Source of the DNA: Geranomyces variabilis
Taxonomy: Eukaryota; Chytridiomycota; Chytridiomycetes; Spizellomycetales; Powellomycetaceae
Direction of reading: 5' to 3'
DNA length: 64,000 nucleotides
NCBI GenBank assembly: GCA_027603065.1
Contig: JADGJP010000046.1
Span: forward strand, 120,743 to 184,742
Shown here: one piece after another, positions 53,905-64,000 of the stretch
Layout of the letters: each line of letters begins with the position of its first letter
Position numbering within the stretch: position 1 is the stretch's first letter
The notes under the pieces: model-generated
What the model was told of the DNA's origin: nothing
The model's database searches: none
Seen by the model: the letters and a program-made list of their open reading frames with translations, nothing else
Position numbers and translations under genes: made by a program

Positions 53905-54014
53905 TTGTGCAACCAGCGTGACTCACAAATTCATCAACAGCCGCCCGCACCGCACCGCACGCAGCATCTCTCTGTCTCTCTCTCATCTCTCTCTCCCACC
54001 GCAAGCAAGAAAGA
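53905..54014. promoter_or_regulatory. Very short bidirectional promoter
   Basis: Only 110 bases lie between the starts of the F-box/WD40 gene and the dienelactone hydrolase gene. It includes CTCTCTGTCTCTCTCTCATC (53967-53986) near the hydrolase start. If the internal start at 53682 is used, the gap is 332 bases. Confidence 0.4.
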
Positions 54015-55126
54015 ATGTCAGACCTACCCGACTGCTGCAAGACGGGCTACCTGCACGACCCATCGCCCTCCGGCGGCCTGCGCGGCACCGAACTCGTCCG
54101 CCACGGCCTCAATGTCTACGTCTCCCGCCCTGCGACTGCTGCCACTGCGACAACCACCACCACTGCCTCCACTCCAACGCCCGAAAAGAAAAAGGCCGTC
54201 ATCCTCCTCTCCGATGGTAACTCATTATTTATCTATCTATCTATCTGTTTACTCTAACCCCAAAAGCACAATGAACCTTACTTGCCTCACCCCTTTCCCT
54301 TTCCCTTTCCCTCCGCTTTTCAGTTTTCGGCTGGAAATACCCCAACACCCGCATCCTCGCCGACCGCTTCGCCCTCGCAGGCTACACTGCGTTCCTTCCC
54401 GACATGTTTGACGGCGGCGCTCTGCCATACGAATCCTACACCCACATCATCGCAAACCCGGAGCCTCCAAAAGGTCTCGTCCAACACCTCGTCCGCGCTA
54501 CGCATTTGATCAAAGCAGTGCCGACCGCGGTCCCCTTCTTGTTGAAGTATGCGCAGAAGCAGCCGTTGGGAAAAGTGCAAGCTTTTGCGCGCGGGCTGAA
54601 GAGTAGGAAACCACGCGAGTCGGGTGGTGATGATGACGGGACTGCTGATGATGATTTTGATGTGGTTGTGGTTGTGGGCTACTGTTTTGGCGGGCGGTAT
54701 GCTGCTCTCCTCGCTGCTGCTGCAGGCGCAGACCACGACGAAAAGGACAACAAAGAAAACACTGCGTCTTCTTCTTCTTCTGGTGGCTCACCAGCCCGCA
54801 CACCCCTCGTCTCGGCCGCTTGCGTCGTCCACCCCGGCGAAATCAAGGTCCCCTCCGAAATCACACCCATCCGCACACCAACACTCTTTCTCCACGCTAT
54901 CAACGACCCGTTCTTTGCCGACCGCAAGGCTGCCGAACAAGCCCTCGCCGACAAAAACGCAAAAGCCGATGGCGGTGATGACACTCAAAAGATCGTTTAT
55001 GAGTTTGTTGATTATGCGCGCCCGCATGGGTTTGCGTTGCGCGCAGATGTGGAGGAAGGAGAGGCGCGAGAGGCGATGGAGGATTCGTTGAGGAGATGCT
55101 TGGAGTGGTTTGATAGGTACGGTTGA
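54015..55126 (+). CDS. Dienelactone hydrolase family protein
   Basis: Model: 54015..54216, 54324..55126, in phase, 334 residues. The alpha/beta hydrolase of the DLH type shows the nucleophile elbow GYCFGGRYA (Cys, about residue 188), the acid in INDPFF (about 261) and the base in RPHGF (about 301), the full Cys-Asp-His triad. The early strand VFGWKYPNTRILADRFALAG is family-typical. Typical fungal members are about 250 residues. This one is longer because of a Thr-rich insert (after residue 45) and Asp- and Ser-rich loops around the nucleophile. DLH proteins open cyclic lactones or esters; the true substrate is unknown. Confident about the fold. Confidence 0.9.
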
Positions 55127-55377
55127 ATGGGGATAGAAAGGGCAGCGAGAGACATATGAGCGAACAGTAGTGGCAAGTAGTTATCCCTTTTATATTAGTT
55201 AAATCCTATAAGCGAGAATTTAATGTAGAATGTAATGTAATACATGGTTGTTAGGGAGAGACAGAGAGAGAGACGTAAAGAGCGAACGGAAAGTTGGGAC
55301 AGGTGTCTTTAGCGCGCTCCTTCCTCCATCGTTCTCCATCACCCATCTTGCCACAACGCAAAAAAACCCTGCAAGAA

Positions 55378-56074
55378 ATGACACACTCACAGCACTACAT
55401 CCCACCACTGGTGAGACGGAGGAGAGATTGCTTTAGCTAGCTCATCTCCCCCACCTTCTTCTTAATCTCTCCTCCCTAACGTTTTCGTTATTGTGCGCCA
55501 GAACTTTGGCCTAGTCGAAGAAAACCTCTACCGCTCCGGCCAACCCAACGACCTCAACTTCCCCTTTCTCGAAAAACTCGGCCTGCGCACCGTCGTCTAC
55601 CTCGCCCCCGAAGTCCCCTCCCAACGCTTCCTTAATTTCATTGAAGACCAAGACGCTACCCTGCACCACATTGGCGCAACCAACAACAATGCGCAATCAT
55701 CACTAGGATCGACTTGGGACCCGGTGTCGGAGGAAGTGGTGTTGGAAGCGCTAGAGAGGATACTTGACCCGGCGGGGTATCCGTTGATCGTGATGTGTAA
55801 TTTGGGGAGGCATCGAACTGGTACAGTGGTCGGAAGCCAAAAAAGGAAAAAACTCCTTTCTTCTTGCTTATCCTTCTTTCTTCTTTTTTCTTTTTTCATA
55901 GGCACGGTAATCGGATGTCTACGCAAACTCCAGCGATGGAATCTCACAAGCATATTTGAGGAATATCGCCGCTACGCAGGGCCCAAAGTCAAAGTCCTGA
56001 ATGAGCAGTTTATCGAGCTGTTTGACACCGACTTGGTGTCGTCGGTTCCGGGAAAGCCGCCCTCTTGGCTTTGA
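55378..56074 (+). CDS. Siw14/Oca1-type dual-specificity phosphatase
   Basis: Model: 55378..55410, 55502..55820, 55902..56074, in phase, 174 residues. The plant/fungal atypical phosphatases of this group act on phosphotyrosine or inositol pyrophosphates. The start PPLNFGLVEENLYRSGQPND and the strand LGLRTVVYLAPEVPS are hallmarks. The active-site loop reads VMCNLGRHRTG, a C-x5-R loop (Cys, then Arg), split by intron 2. The usual general-acid loop is near TLHHIGATNN. RKLQRWNLTSIFEEYRRYAG follows, as in Oca proteins. In yeast the Oca/Siw14 group responds to oxidants and caffeine. The exact paralogue is not settled, but the loop identifies the group. Confidence 0.9.
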
Positions 56075-57139
56075 ACAAAAGAGAAATCTCTCCCGGGGAG
56101 AGGGCAAAACGCATGTAAAAACGCGTTTTACGCTCAGTGTGGGGAGACCAAAAAAAAAAACTATCCCCCACCGGTTCATACGCAGGGCGGAGAAACCGAA
56201 GGGCGGTTCAAAAAGTTGCTGAAATGAGGCGCGCTGCAGTCGGATGACGGAAATTTGGTGCATTCGTCGGTTTGCCGGGAAAAAGCCTGTCTTTCGCAGC
56301 CTTTGAAAAATGACAACAGAGAGGGGGAGAGAGAGAGAGACGTTTCACGTCTACGGTCAACGGGTGGACAAACTCGTGACGAAAGCCGTGGGTCGAGGAG
56401 AAACACCCGCCACGCTACACGCTGGGAGCGTCCGACGGGGTGCCAAACGTTGCTGAAATGAGGACAAAAGGTTTATCGGCGCCGGGGACATGACAACGAT
56501 GGTTTTGCTGTTCATGGATTTGCCGGGAAACCGAGCCGCGCCTGCTTGGCTTGGAGCATCGCGGGAGAAGGAGAGAGAATGAGGGCTAGCTGGGGAGAAG
56601 AAAATGAGGAGGAAGCTGGCAGGGAACTCCGGCGGCCGCATCTGCGAAACAAAGAGACAGCCCCGCGACGCTGGAAAAACACAACACGCAACAAAGCCGT
56701 TTTCAAAAGTTTTCGTCGGTGCGCCTCTGCGTGTCTTTCAAGGAAAACGAGAAAGAGAGAGAGAGACCGAGGAAGCTGTACGCAAAAACGAAACCCGGTG
56801 GAACGAAAAGCCCTGCCGAGCGCCTCGCGCTCGCTGGCGCAAAATCGGGTTGAATACCACAGCATCCACCCACCAACGCCGCGTTACAAACGAACGGCGC
56901 AATTTTTTTTGTTGGGGGCCGTATGGCTCAACCAAGAGACGGGCGACGGCTTTCTTTGTCCGCGTTGCAACGCCTTACTTTCCGTGTGGTCAATGGAGTC
57001 GCATTCATGTAGTTTATCAAATGCTATGTAGTTGAGATTCCGTCCTTCGCGCTTGAAGTAATATAATACATTTTAAAATGGAGATTCCTCGCGGTGACCA
57101 GCTTGCGCGGTAACAACTCTTTCCCATTACGACTGTTTG
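56075..57139. other. 1-kb gene-poor stretch with a diverged direct repeat
   Basis: Two related segments occur: about 56215-56290 and 56450-56545. They share GTTGCTGAAATGAGG and a TTTGCCGGGAAA block, about 235 bases apart. The region is GA-rich on the plus strand (56320-56345, 56560-56600). A plus-strand frame 56546-57031 is open but has no family. No gene is claimed. Confidence 0.45.
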
Positions 57140-57763
57140 CTACTGTCCCATCATGTGCCGGTACACGGTTTCAGCATGTACGCCTGCCCAAACACTCGAC
57201 CGCTCCTGCACAACAGCCATACTCTCCACGAAATACTCTTTCAAAAATTTTGGGTCCAAATTCATTTCGCCAAGCTGCTGGCGAACGCTGGTTGGGCTGC
57301 GCGAACCCCTTTGTAACTGTAGGCGGGGTATTTGACTGTCACCCTCCCACGGGACACTTCCCTCACGTCCGTTCGCGGCGCTCCGTGCTGTGAAGGCGCC
57401 GTTTAGTTGAGGAGCGGAATTAGTGTTGTGAAAAAACCGCCCGTTGCTGCTGCTGCTTTCACCAGGCGTCCAGCAGGCAAAATCGTCAACCCCGCGATGC
57501 TTATTGCCCGTTGAAGAGTCGGTAAAGCTACGCTTGAATTGCATGTCGTCCTGTATACAACGCCATCAGCTTCACCCACTTGTAAAAGACATCGTCCCTC
57601 GGTAGCTAGTGCGCGACAATACCAGTTCTGGTGAAGGCCGAGATTTTCGTACCATGGGCGTGCTAACTGAGACGTGGGTTGCGGAATCCGCCGTCCTTGA
57701 TTTTTTGCGCGATAATGGAGGGCGGGGCTCAACGTCCGAAATCCGGCGTTTTAGATCTCGCAT
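57140..57763 (-). CDS. Hypothetical Ser/Arg-rich protein, borders unsure
   Basis: Minus-strand blocks 57572..57763 (MRDLKRRISDVEPRPP and on) and 57140..57544 (MQFKRSFTDSSTGNKHRG through to EMNLDPKFLKEYFVES) read as protein. Joining them in phase fails with the obvious donor and acceptor, so one border is wrong or two transcripts overlap. A preceding acceptor (ttttcag at 57784) offers AELQFKMRDLK, so the block could also be an alternative last exon of the JmjC gene. Basic and Ser-rich; no domain is recognised. Confidence 0.35.
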
Positions 57764-57840
57764 CTTAAACTGGAGTTCGGCCTGAAAATATTTCGAGGCG
57801 CGGCGGCTTGAGCTAACTTTGTCAGTGATGCTAATTGCAA

Positions 57841-60227
57841 TTATGAAGTGATGCGCACCGGAGGGTCCTCGACCAGATATTGGTTATTTTTGAAAACGGG
57901 ACCGCTTGGATATTGCTTGTCAGAGAGGAGAACGTTGCCGTGACGGTGCTCCACGTAATGTGGCTGCTCGCTGAGTAGCACCATATCCCCTGCCGGCACA
58001 GGGAAGGGTAACTTCTTGGACGGATCCCAACTTTTGAGACAATTGAGGCAGTTACAGATCCCTTTCGTAATGAGGATTCCACGCTCAGTGCATGCAAAAG
58101 TCGCGTTATCAGCGTGGTGTACTCACCTCTGCATTTTGGACACTTCCAGTCTCGGGTCTGCGGACGTAAGGGAAAGGTTGTGAGAACGCACGCACCGTCT
58201 CGCTTCTGACCGCCAACTCGGGTGTACCTTTTTTATGTCGAACAAGCGTTCCCCAAATCTTGACCATAAACATCTCGCGCAAAACGGAGTCCCGCATTCA
58301 TCGAATACCAAGGTCCTGCGGGCGAGTGAATGTTAGTCGCGCTCTCGAAAAGTTTCGTACACCACCGTGCTCTTACCAAGCCGGCATATTACTAGATCGG
58401 CAAGCATGGCAGCAATGGGACTTGGTTTGCACTTGTATGTTCTGAAAAACGTTACCCACTCACGTCAGCTATGAAGGAGTATAAACCCCGCAAAGCAGAG
58501 ACGTATACCTTTGCACGTCTGCCAAAAAGTTCAGAAGCAATAGTGGCCGTAGGTACAGTCGGACCTGAACCGTCGTATAGCTCAGTAATCGACGCTTGGG
58601 TGATCTGCTCTCCTGGTTCCAAGCACATGGCGTTATATGCGTTGACTGCGACGGTTAATTGTTTGCTAAGAGCGCGCATGGACACGTATTCGTGAAAGTT
58701 CATTGATCTCTCATGCGGGCAGCTACGTCCTTGCGCATAACATTGTAAACACACGTCAAACTCGTCTTCGCCCTCTTCCGGTAAATCGTGAGGGCACGCG
58801 GGCTTAGAGACAGGGGTGGCCGGCGGGGAAATCGTTTCCGCGTTTAACTCCGCACTGACAGCTTTGACAGGGGACGCTTGTTGAGACACCGAGGCCAAAT
58901 CGTTTGCTTGCCGTTCGCCATGAGAATTTTCCGCCGGAATGGGGCGGCTTTTGCCAGCAGAAGCGCAAATCTTGCAGTTAAAGCCACGATTCCAAATATC
59001 CGCCCGGCAAAAATCACATATTCTCATATGTGGTTCACCGACGTCAGGCCACGGCGTCGGTAGGCAGCTACGACCAGGTTCGCCTTCAATCCACTCATCT
59101 CTTACTATTGTGGCAAAAGATGCTATCACGGAGCGAAAATCCTTCATAAACTTTGTACGGGTCGACGGATCGCTGTCTGTTGACCACTCTACGGCACTTG
59201 CTGTCATATGTCTTACAGTCTGGTGAACAAGAGTCTTAATCCGGTATATTTCGGGGCGCATATGCATCCGATACTCGGAAAGTACGCGCTCGACGCAGCG
59301 TTGAAGCGAATCCACGGTTACGCGATTCCAAGAGAGCTTCATGTTGATTCCACCCTTGTTGTAGACCTGATGTGCGGTCTCCGGAGGCACTATGACAAAG
59401 TCGCCCAACTTTTGTTCGATCACAAACACATCGAATGGTGCCGTCTGTAGCACTTCCATGGATGCGAAATAGTCGTCGCCGTAGATCGACTGGCCCTGCG
59501 CTTTCCAGAAACGTGAGACCTGGCCAAGCGCGGCAGACTCGGCGAGAAACCAGATCGCCCGAGCCCCATCGCCAGCGTACACCATTAGATTGTGACCAAC
59601 AGATCCGCACAAGTCCGTGTGTCCTGGAGTCAGAGTCCCCTCATTGCCGACATAGATCATCAGGTTTTCCGGTTGCAACTCCGTGGGCAGCAAGGAAATG
59701 AGGTCGTTATTCCCTTTGTATTTGAAAAAGTCGGGGATGCACTTCATAGCACGCTCCGACCAGGCGGGCGGACAGCTAATGTCCTTTCCGTAAAGAGTGT
59801 TTTTCTCGGCTTGGCGTTCCGCGGGAGTTTTCTCGGCTAGGTAGTCGAGGAAACCCCCCATGGTACTGTCGACATCCTCCCCATTGAATACGTTTCTCAG
59901 CTGTACAGTCTCGTCGCGGGCGTGCGCGCGTAGCCACTCCAAGCTGAACAAAGCGGCATCCGAGTCTGCCCCCAACGGCTTTGACGTATTGCGATGGAAC
60001 CATGCTTCCAAAGAGTTTTGTATCACAATCGGAATGCCTCTGCTGAGAGTGACTTCAACAGCCGCGAGCACTTCGGCCTCGGAGGCGGATAGAGCGTCGA
60101 TGGTTCTTACGGCCTTGAACGGACCAGCTGTCCCACTTGCGGCCAGACGCGCGAGCAGTTCGTCAATTTTCTCGTCGGGAAGTGGCGGAGGCGCCGGGAC
60201 TGTCAATGACGGCTGACTTCGCAGCAT
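57841..60227 (-). CDS. JmjC-domain protein with two zinc-finger modules (incl. 4CXXC-R1)
   Basis: Model: complement(57841..58061, 58127..58157, 58228..58315, 58377..58441, 58509..60227), in phase, 707 residues. JmjC enzymes are Fe(II)/2-oxoglutarate oxygenases, often histone demethylases. The iron triad is seen as TPGHTDLCGSVGHNLM (H-x-D) and PPETAHQVYNKGG (second His). A zinc module follows (ICDFCRADIWNRGFNCKIC then DVCLQCYAQGRSC). The C-terminal exons code a 4CXXC-R1 type finger: SHCCHACRSSN, ECGTPFCARCLWSRFGE, DWKCPKCRGICNCLNC. A 65-base intron at 58442-58508 avoids a stop in the longer single frame. The architecture (JmjC then zinc finger then 4CXXC-R1) points to a chromatin role. Substrate unknown. 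Confidence 0.88.
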
Positions 60228-60522
60228 GGTGGCGTAGCACGCAATCCGCCGGAATGTGAGGTCTCTCTACTACCACTCGAGTTGGGCGAGTTGGGTTGCC
60301 GGGGACAATGTCGATTGTAGCGATCAGAAGATTCAGAGCGAAGTCATCGAAACACATGGACGGAGCGGTCGGAGCCATGCTGTGACCGCAGCGACTGAAT
60401 CATTTTTTTGGACAGTTCTCTCCGCATCCCAAAAAACACTTCTTGTGGTATTAAAGTGATCTAGGAACTGGTCTTTGCAACAATATCCTCGCTGTCTGGT
60501 TCTACACTACGCACTTCACGGC
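60228..60522. other. Intergenic between JmjC and paraoxonase-like genes
   Basis: About 295 bases; both genes are on the minus strand, so this is the 3' side of the paraoxonase-like gene and the promoter of the JmjC gene. Nothing else seen. Confidence 0.5.
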
Positions 60523-61809
60523 TCAGTTCTTGAACGCAGCGGGCACCTGGCAGCGGACAACTCCCGCCTTCTGGAACACTCCAGACGCGAGCACGACGTT
60601 GGACGCCACATCGACCTCAAACACGGTGGATGCGGCGAGCAGCTTGCCATCGTCAGACCAGATGCGCTTCGTAGTTCCGTCCGCATGGATTACATCCACC
60701 CAGGACGGCGCCGTGGACGCAAGTCCGGCGCCGAAAGCCTGGAATACAAGGCCCTGCGGGTGGCCCGCGGCCGTGAAGCTCCGAGTTGTAGGCTCAAAGG
60801 AGAGGTTGTCGGGCAGATAATCCAAGTTAATCCGCTTGGAAATCGTGAGTGTATTGTCGACGTTTCGGGTAAACCCGACTATATCACCACCAAGCGCCTC
60901 ATTAGCCCAGACGAGACTGTCATCTGTGTTCATTCCGTTGGCGCCGCGGAGCCCTTCGGCTGCTTTGATGCAACTAACGGATGAAGTCAGCGACGAGAAA
61001 TCGCAGTACGTGATCCAAGATGTGGGTTGCTGGGTGTACTCTTCGATGCTGCGTGCGACGCCGTCGCGATTCTGGTGGTCGTTAGAGACGTAGAAGGAAG
61101 TCGGGCTGATCGGCACGAGGTTGTTCGGTGTCCAGATCAAGGGATCTTGGATAGTCCTGATATGCTGCAGCGACGTGGTCGAAACTTTGCGGTCGTACTT
61201 CAAAACTTCAACGACAGAGTAGAGTCCGGCTGGGTCATACGGGACCTGCGTACGGTGATTCACGACAAACAAGAGCGTGGAGCCGTCGGCTTGGGCCAAG
61301 GTTTTGAGACCGTGCGGGTGGAAGGAGGCAAGCGGGGGCGTAATCGTCAGCTTGGTGGTTCCAGCGCCGGTGACTAGCGAATCTTGACCGTACGCATAAA
61401 CGAAGATGGATCCATTTCCTTTCGCACCATAAGCTGCATCCAGAAAGCCATTGCCGTTGCCAGGCATCCAACCGCCGGTGGCGCCAACTTTAAGACGATA
61501 AGGGTCGGAGCCCATGAACGCAATTTTGTTGGTCCGGTCCATAACAAGATCTTCTACCATGACTGGCTTCGTTCCGTCTACTCCCACGGCGCCCGTCGGC
61601 AGGACCTTGCAGCCGACCTGCCCCACATTGGCGACGTAGAGCCGGGCAAGTCCGAGGTCCACTGCTGTCTCGGACTTGTACTCTGCGTTGTCGGTGGGTC
61701 CGAGAGCCGTATTACTGACGGGACCTAAGAGCGTGTCAAATTGAGCAAAAGCGCCGGCGGTGAGGGATAGGGCGGTGGCTGCAAGGAGGAGCGGCCTGGG
61801 GACGATCAT
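60523..61809 (-). CDS. Secreted paraoxonase/arylesterase-like protein
   Basis: Single exon, 428 residues with a signal peptide (MIVPRPLLLAATALSLTAG, cleavage near AFAQ). The fold is a six-bladed propeller: FHPHGLKTLAQADGSTLLFV (compare MHPHGIS.. in paraoxonases), the calcium-site type motif YVSNDHQNRDG (compare ATNDHYF), and blades such as GANGMNTDD. Paraoxonases are calcium-dependent lactonases/arylesterases. Cysteines are few and no membrane anchor is seen, so it is probably exported or kept in the secretory path. The activity is inference. Confidence 0.82.
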   Translation of the reverse strand: MIVPRPLLLAATALSLTAGAFAQFDTLLGPVSNTALGPTDNAEYKSETAVDLGLARLYVANVGQVGCKVLPTGAVGVDGTKPVMVEDLVMDRTNKIAFMGSDPYRLKVGATGGWMPGNGNGFLDAAYGAKGNGSIFVYAYGQDSLVTGAGTTKLTITPPLASFHPHGLKTLAQADGSTLLFVVNHRTQVPYDPAGLYSVVEVLKYDRKVSTTSLQHIRTIQDPLIWTPNNLVPISPTSFYVSNDHQNRDGVARSIEEYTQQPTSWITYCDFSSLTSSVSCIKAAEGLRGANGMNTDDSLVWANEALGGDIVGFTRNVDNTLTISKRINLDYLPDNLSFEPTTRSFTAAGHPQGLVFQAFGAGLASTAPSWVDVIHADGTTKRIWSDDGKLLAASTVFEVDVASNVVLASGVFQKAGVVRCQVPAAFKN

Positions 61810-62899
61810 ATTGAACTACAGCTATCAGTGAGTGTGGTGATCCACGGCCCGGGTGAAGCAAACTTCTGTCGTTTTATACCAATGTGGGAGGGAGCTCTTG
61901 CTTGTATCCAAAAGAGGCGACCAAGCCATCGTGGCTAGAAAAATAGGCACCGCGGCGTTGTCAAGCTTCAGCTGTCGGGTCCGCCATCGAGGCGGCAACG
62001 CCGTAATGTTAGCGTTTGTGGCACTGCAGCAAACCATATAACGTTGAAAGCTTCCAGGTCGGAAATTGCTATTTCGAGCCGCACGTGTGCCTGTCCGTGG
62101 GTCGCCATTTTCGATAGCTCACCCGCGCGCCACGCGATAATTGCCGCCGCTGTACTGTACAGCCAAGGGACAAAAGTCGGAACGCCAACTGCTTTCTCCC
62201 CTCTCCGCCACTGAAGCCCGCACTAACGGTGGAACGCCGCTCTGGATGCTGGCCACACTAACACAAGTGACATTACATAAATGTGTTGATCATTTCGGAC
62301 CTGTAGCTGCGCCACACCATGTAAGCATGCTGCGCCACTTCGATCGATCGAGGTGCAATCGTGGCGCTTGCTAGGGATGATGCTTGCATTGCAGTAAGGC
62401 ACGGTGTTGTGGGAGTCCTGAGCTGGGGAAGATTGTTCTCCAGTTATGATCCTGGGAGCTTTGCAGAGGTTGAGCAGTGTAAGAGCGACAGGGCTTTGAT
62501 GACAGTTTTGTGAGAGTATATCGACTTTGATGAAATCACAGACGCGACACGTGACGGCCACGACACCGAGAAATCTCTGCCGCCACCTGTCAAAGTCTAG
62601 TCTCCACCCCTTTTCCTATTGTTAAACATCACCTTGCCAGACCGCCCTCATCGTCACAATCTGCATGTGATTGCATGATCTCCGCATGGCCTATCCAACA
62701 CCGAGTAGCCTCAACGGATAAACCATCCTAAGTCTTTCTATATAAATAGACAAGCAACTGGTGCGAAAATAAACAACTTAGACTCCTTCCATATATCTTT
62801 CTTATCACCTCTATCAGTCTTTCTAATACCATCCCCTTTGCGCAAAAAAATTCCTAAGTGCTTAATCAGCAAAAATACAGGCCTTCTTTAGACCTCTAG
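61810..62899. other. Gene-free right flank, part 1
   Basis: About 1.1 kb without a gene. A solo copy of the terminal-repeat motif (TACAGCCAAGGGACAAAAG at 62158-62176) lies here. The sequence becomes AT-rich at 62740-62880. Confidence 0.5.
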
Positions 62900-62900
62900 A

Positions 62901-62930
62901 GAGCTCCCGGGAGCTCCCGGGAGCTTCAAG
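62901..62930. repeat. 10-bp palindromic tandem repeat GAGCTCCCGG
   Basis: GAGCTCCCGG occurs twice plus GAGCT; overlapping units form the palindrome GAGCTCCCGGGAGCTC. Confidence 0.85.
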
Positions 62931-62982
62931 TCCAAGTGACTTCGGCCGTCACTACGGTTATTGCAAGTGGTGCGCAAGGGCC

Positions 62983-63070
62983 GTGCACGTGACGTGCACG
63001 TGATGTGCAAGTGACGTGCAAGTGACGTGCAAGTGATGTGCAAGTGACGTGCAAGTGATGCGCAAATGTA
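62983..63070. repeat. 11-bp tandem repeat, eight units
   Basis: Units read GTGCACGTGAC, GTGCACGTGAT, GTGCAAGTGAC (twice), GTGCAAGTGAT, GTGCAAGTGAC, GTGCAAGTGAT, then a diverged GCGCAAATGTA. Period is exactly 11, so the E-box-like CACGTG of the first units lies on one face of the helix roughly every turn. Confidence 0.9.
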
Positions 63071-63075
63071 AGAGG

Positions 63076-63200
63076 GTCACCTAGGTATGATCGCGGGTAG
63101 ACCTAAGGGTTACCTAGTAGGTAAACCTGAAGGTAACCCAATAGGTAACCCCGCGGGTGAACCTATGAGCTTAAGGGTTACCTGGCAGGTAAATTGCAAA
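63076..63200. repeat. GGTAACC/GGTTACC-rich interspersed repeat
   Basis: Short inverted and direct motifs (AGGGTTACCT, GGTAACC, TAGGTAACC, AGGTAAA) recur about ten times in 125 bases. The frame on the minus strand has SPAGLPIGLPSGLPT-like pseudo-repeats, a result of this structure. Confidence 0.75.
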
Positions 63201-64000
63201 GTGCCGCTCGATAGGGGCCCTTTTATAAAGTGAAAAGCAGAGGAGTTGAACCTCCCTCGTCCTCGGGGCCGTCCTCTCTTATGTGGAAGAAGAGCGGGCG
63301 GCACATACAGCATCTAGGACCGCCTAGATATAGCAGTGCTGCGCGCAGCAAGAGGCTCGCGCAGCTGCGCAGCAAGCGCAGTAACGGTACCGATACCCCC
63401 ACATTACACCCCCCTCAGGTTCGACTCTACAGGAGCTAAACCTTCTAGAGGTGCGGTACCGGCCCGGAAGGATGCCACACAGGCGCCGCTCAAGCTACAG
63501 GCTCGTTCACCCATGGGGCGCCCCGTGGGCGGGCATTACCAGTGCCCGGGTCGCTTCAGGCGACCAAGCTTGAAGTCTTTTTATGGTTTGCAGTGAGACC
63601 CTCACGCACGGCTCAACTACAGGTCGAGCCCCGTCGGCACAACGGGTGCCGAGGCTTTACGCGGCCAACCGCCTGGACTCACTGGTCATCTCGGGCCGAT
63701 TGCCTAAGCCCTGGAGTTCGCGAGCAACGCTCAGCAGCCCTCCATTGCCCTACCTAAGGTAACTCCGGACCTTGTGTCGAGAGATATATGCACAGCAACA
63801 GGTGCTACATTAGGGTACTATAGTGGCGCTGGCAGTCTTAGTGCCGGCGCTATATAGATAGCGCTAAGCTCTAGCGCTAACCGCCTTAGCGCTGACATTA
63901 CGTAAGCGGCGCTAGGCTACAAGAGTGCCGTCTGTTGCTTACGTCAGCTTGGGCGCCGAGTCCGGCTGCGCCACGTGGCACCCGCACTTCATTATGCCCT
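63201..64000. other. Gene-free right flank, part 2, possible retroelement or repeat unit
   Basis: GC-rich at 63300-63540, then a part with repeated AGCGCT motifs (63825-63930, at least five: TAGTGGCGCT, GGCGCTATA, ATAGCGCTAA, CTAGCGCTAAC, TTAGCGCTGAC). Short inverted pairs such as TTACGTAAGC with GCTTACGTCA lie close by. This looks like the edge of a repeat family (for example a long terminal repeat), but no reverse transcriptase or transposase is visible. The window ends inside it. Confidence 0.4.

Noticed and set aside
58445-58466. A 22-base intron (gtgagtgg..ttcag) at the end of the JmjC frame
   Set aside because: Too short for splicing. A 67-base intron using the donor at 58508 keeps phase and is preferred.
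63230-63310. tRNA-like T arm on the minus strand (GGAGG, TTCAACT, CCTCT) with a TTTATAAAAG nearby
   Set aside because: The T arm fits, but no matching acceptor, D arm or anticodon arm with a 7-base loop is found in the next 75 bases. It may be a tRNA-derived repeat, not a tRNA gene.

Overview
The window is nuclear DNA of an intron-rich fungus, most likely a zoosporic (chytrid-like) one. Genes carry many short introns (about 39 to 100 bases) with GT..AG borders. Products are typical of fungal mitochondria and chromatin. One gene encodes the flagellar protein DRC3, which fits a lineage that still makes a flagellum. The species cannot be fixed from the sequence alone. No rRNA gene, convincing tRNA gene or CRISPR array was found.

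Layout. 1-10.8 kb is compact and core: a GT17 glycosyltransferase end, a small secreted cysteine-rich protein, ATP synthase subunit b (ATP4), a RAD51D recombinase, an SGNH hydrolase and condensin subunit CAP-G. About 10.8-24.5 kb is a gene-poor accessory island with a 76-104 bp minisatellite, tandem decayed gene fragments, a 900-residue Q-rich F-box/LRR-like protein, an Hsp20-like protein, a ParB/sulfiredoxin-like gene, a restriction-endonuclease/protein-kinase fusion resembling Crinkler-RHS-type effectors, and a 102 bp inverted-repeat element. About 24.6-43.7 kb returns to dense core genes: ATP5 (OSCP), DRC3, a one-domain ZPR1 protein, PAB2/PABPN1, SNX3, an MGM101-like protein, OS-9/YOS9, mitochondrial uS3, TIM17, an unknown gene, NC2 beta (DR1) and SYO1. 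44.6-61.8 kb holds a hybrid histidine kinase, mL58, an F-box/WD40 protein, a dienelactone hydrolase, a Siw14/Oca-type phosphatase, a JmjC/zinc-finger protein and a secreted paraoxonase-like protein. 61.8-64 kb is repeat-rich, with no gene recognised.

How the genes relate. Six products act in mitochondria: two peripheral-stalk subunits of ATP synthase (ATP4, ATP5), the mtDNA protein MGM101, the ribosomal proteins uS3m and mL58, and the import channel TIM17. uS3m and TIM17 start 218 bp apart on opposite strands and could share a promoter. Several other neighbours are also head to head (DRC3/ZPR1-like, PAB2/SNX3, unknown/DR1, F-box-WD40/hydrolase). No operon-like logic is expected in such a genome.

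Exon borders were set by eye from splice signals, reading phase and family similarity, so they are models. For spliced genes the start and end give the coding span and the exons are listed in the evidence.
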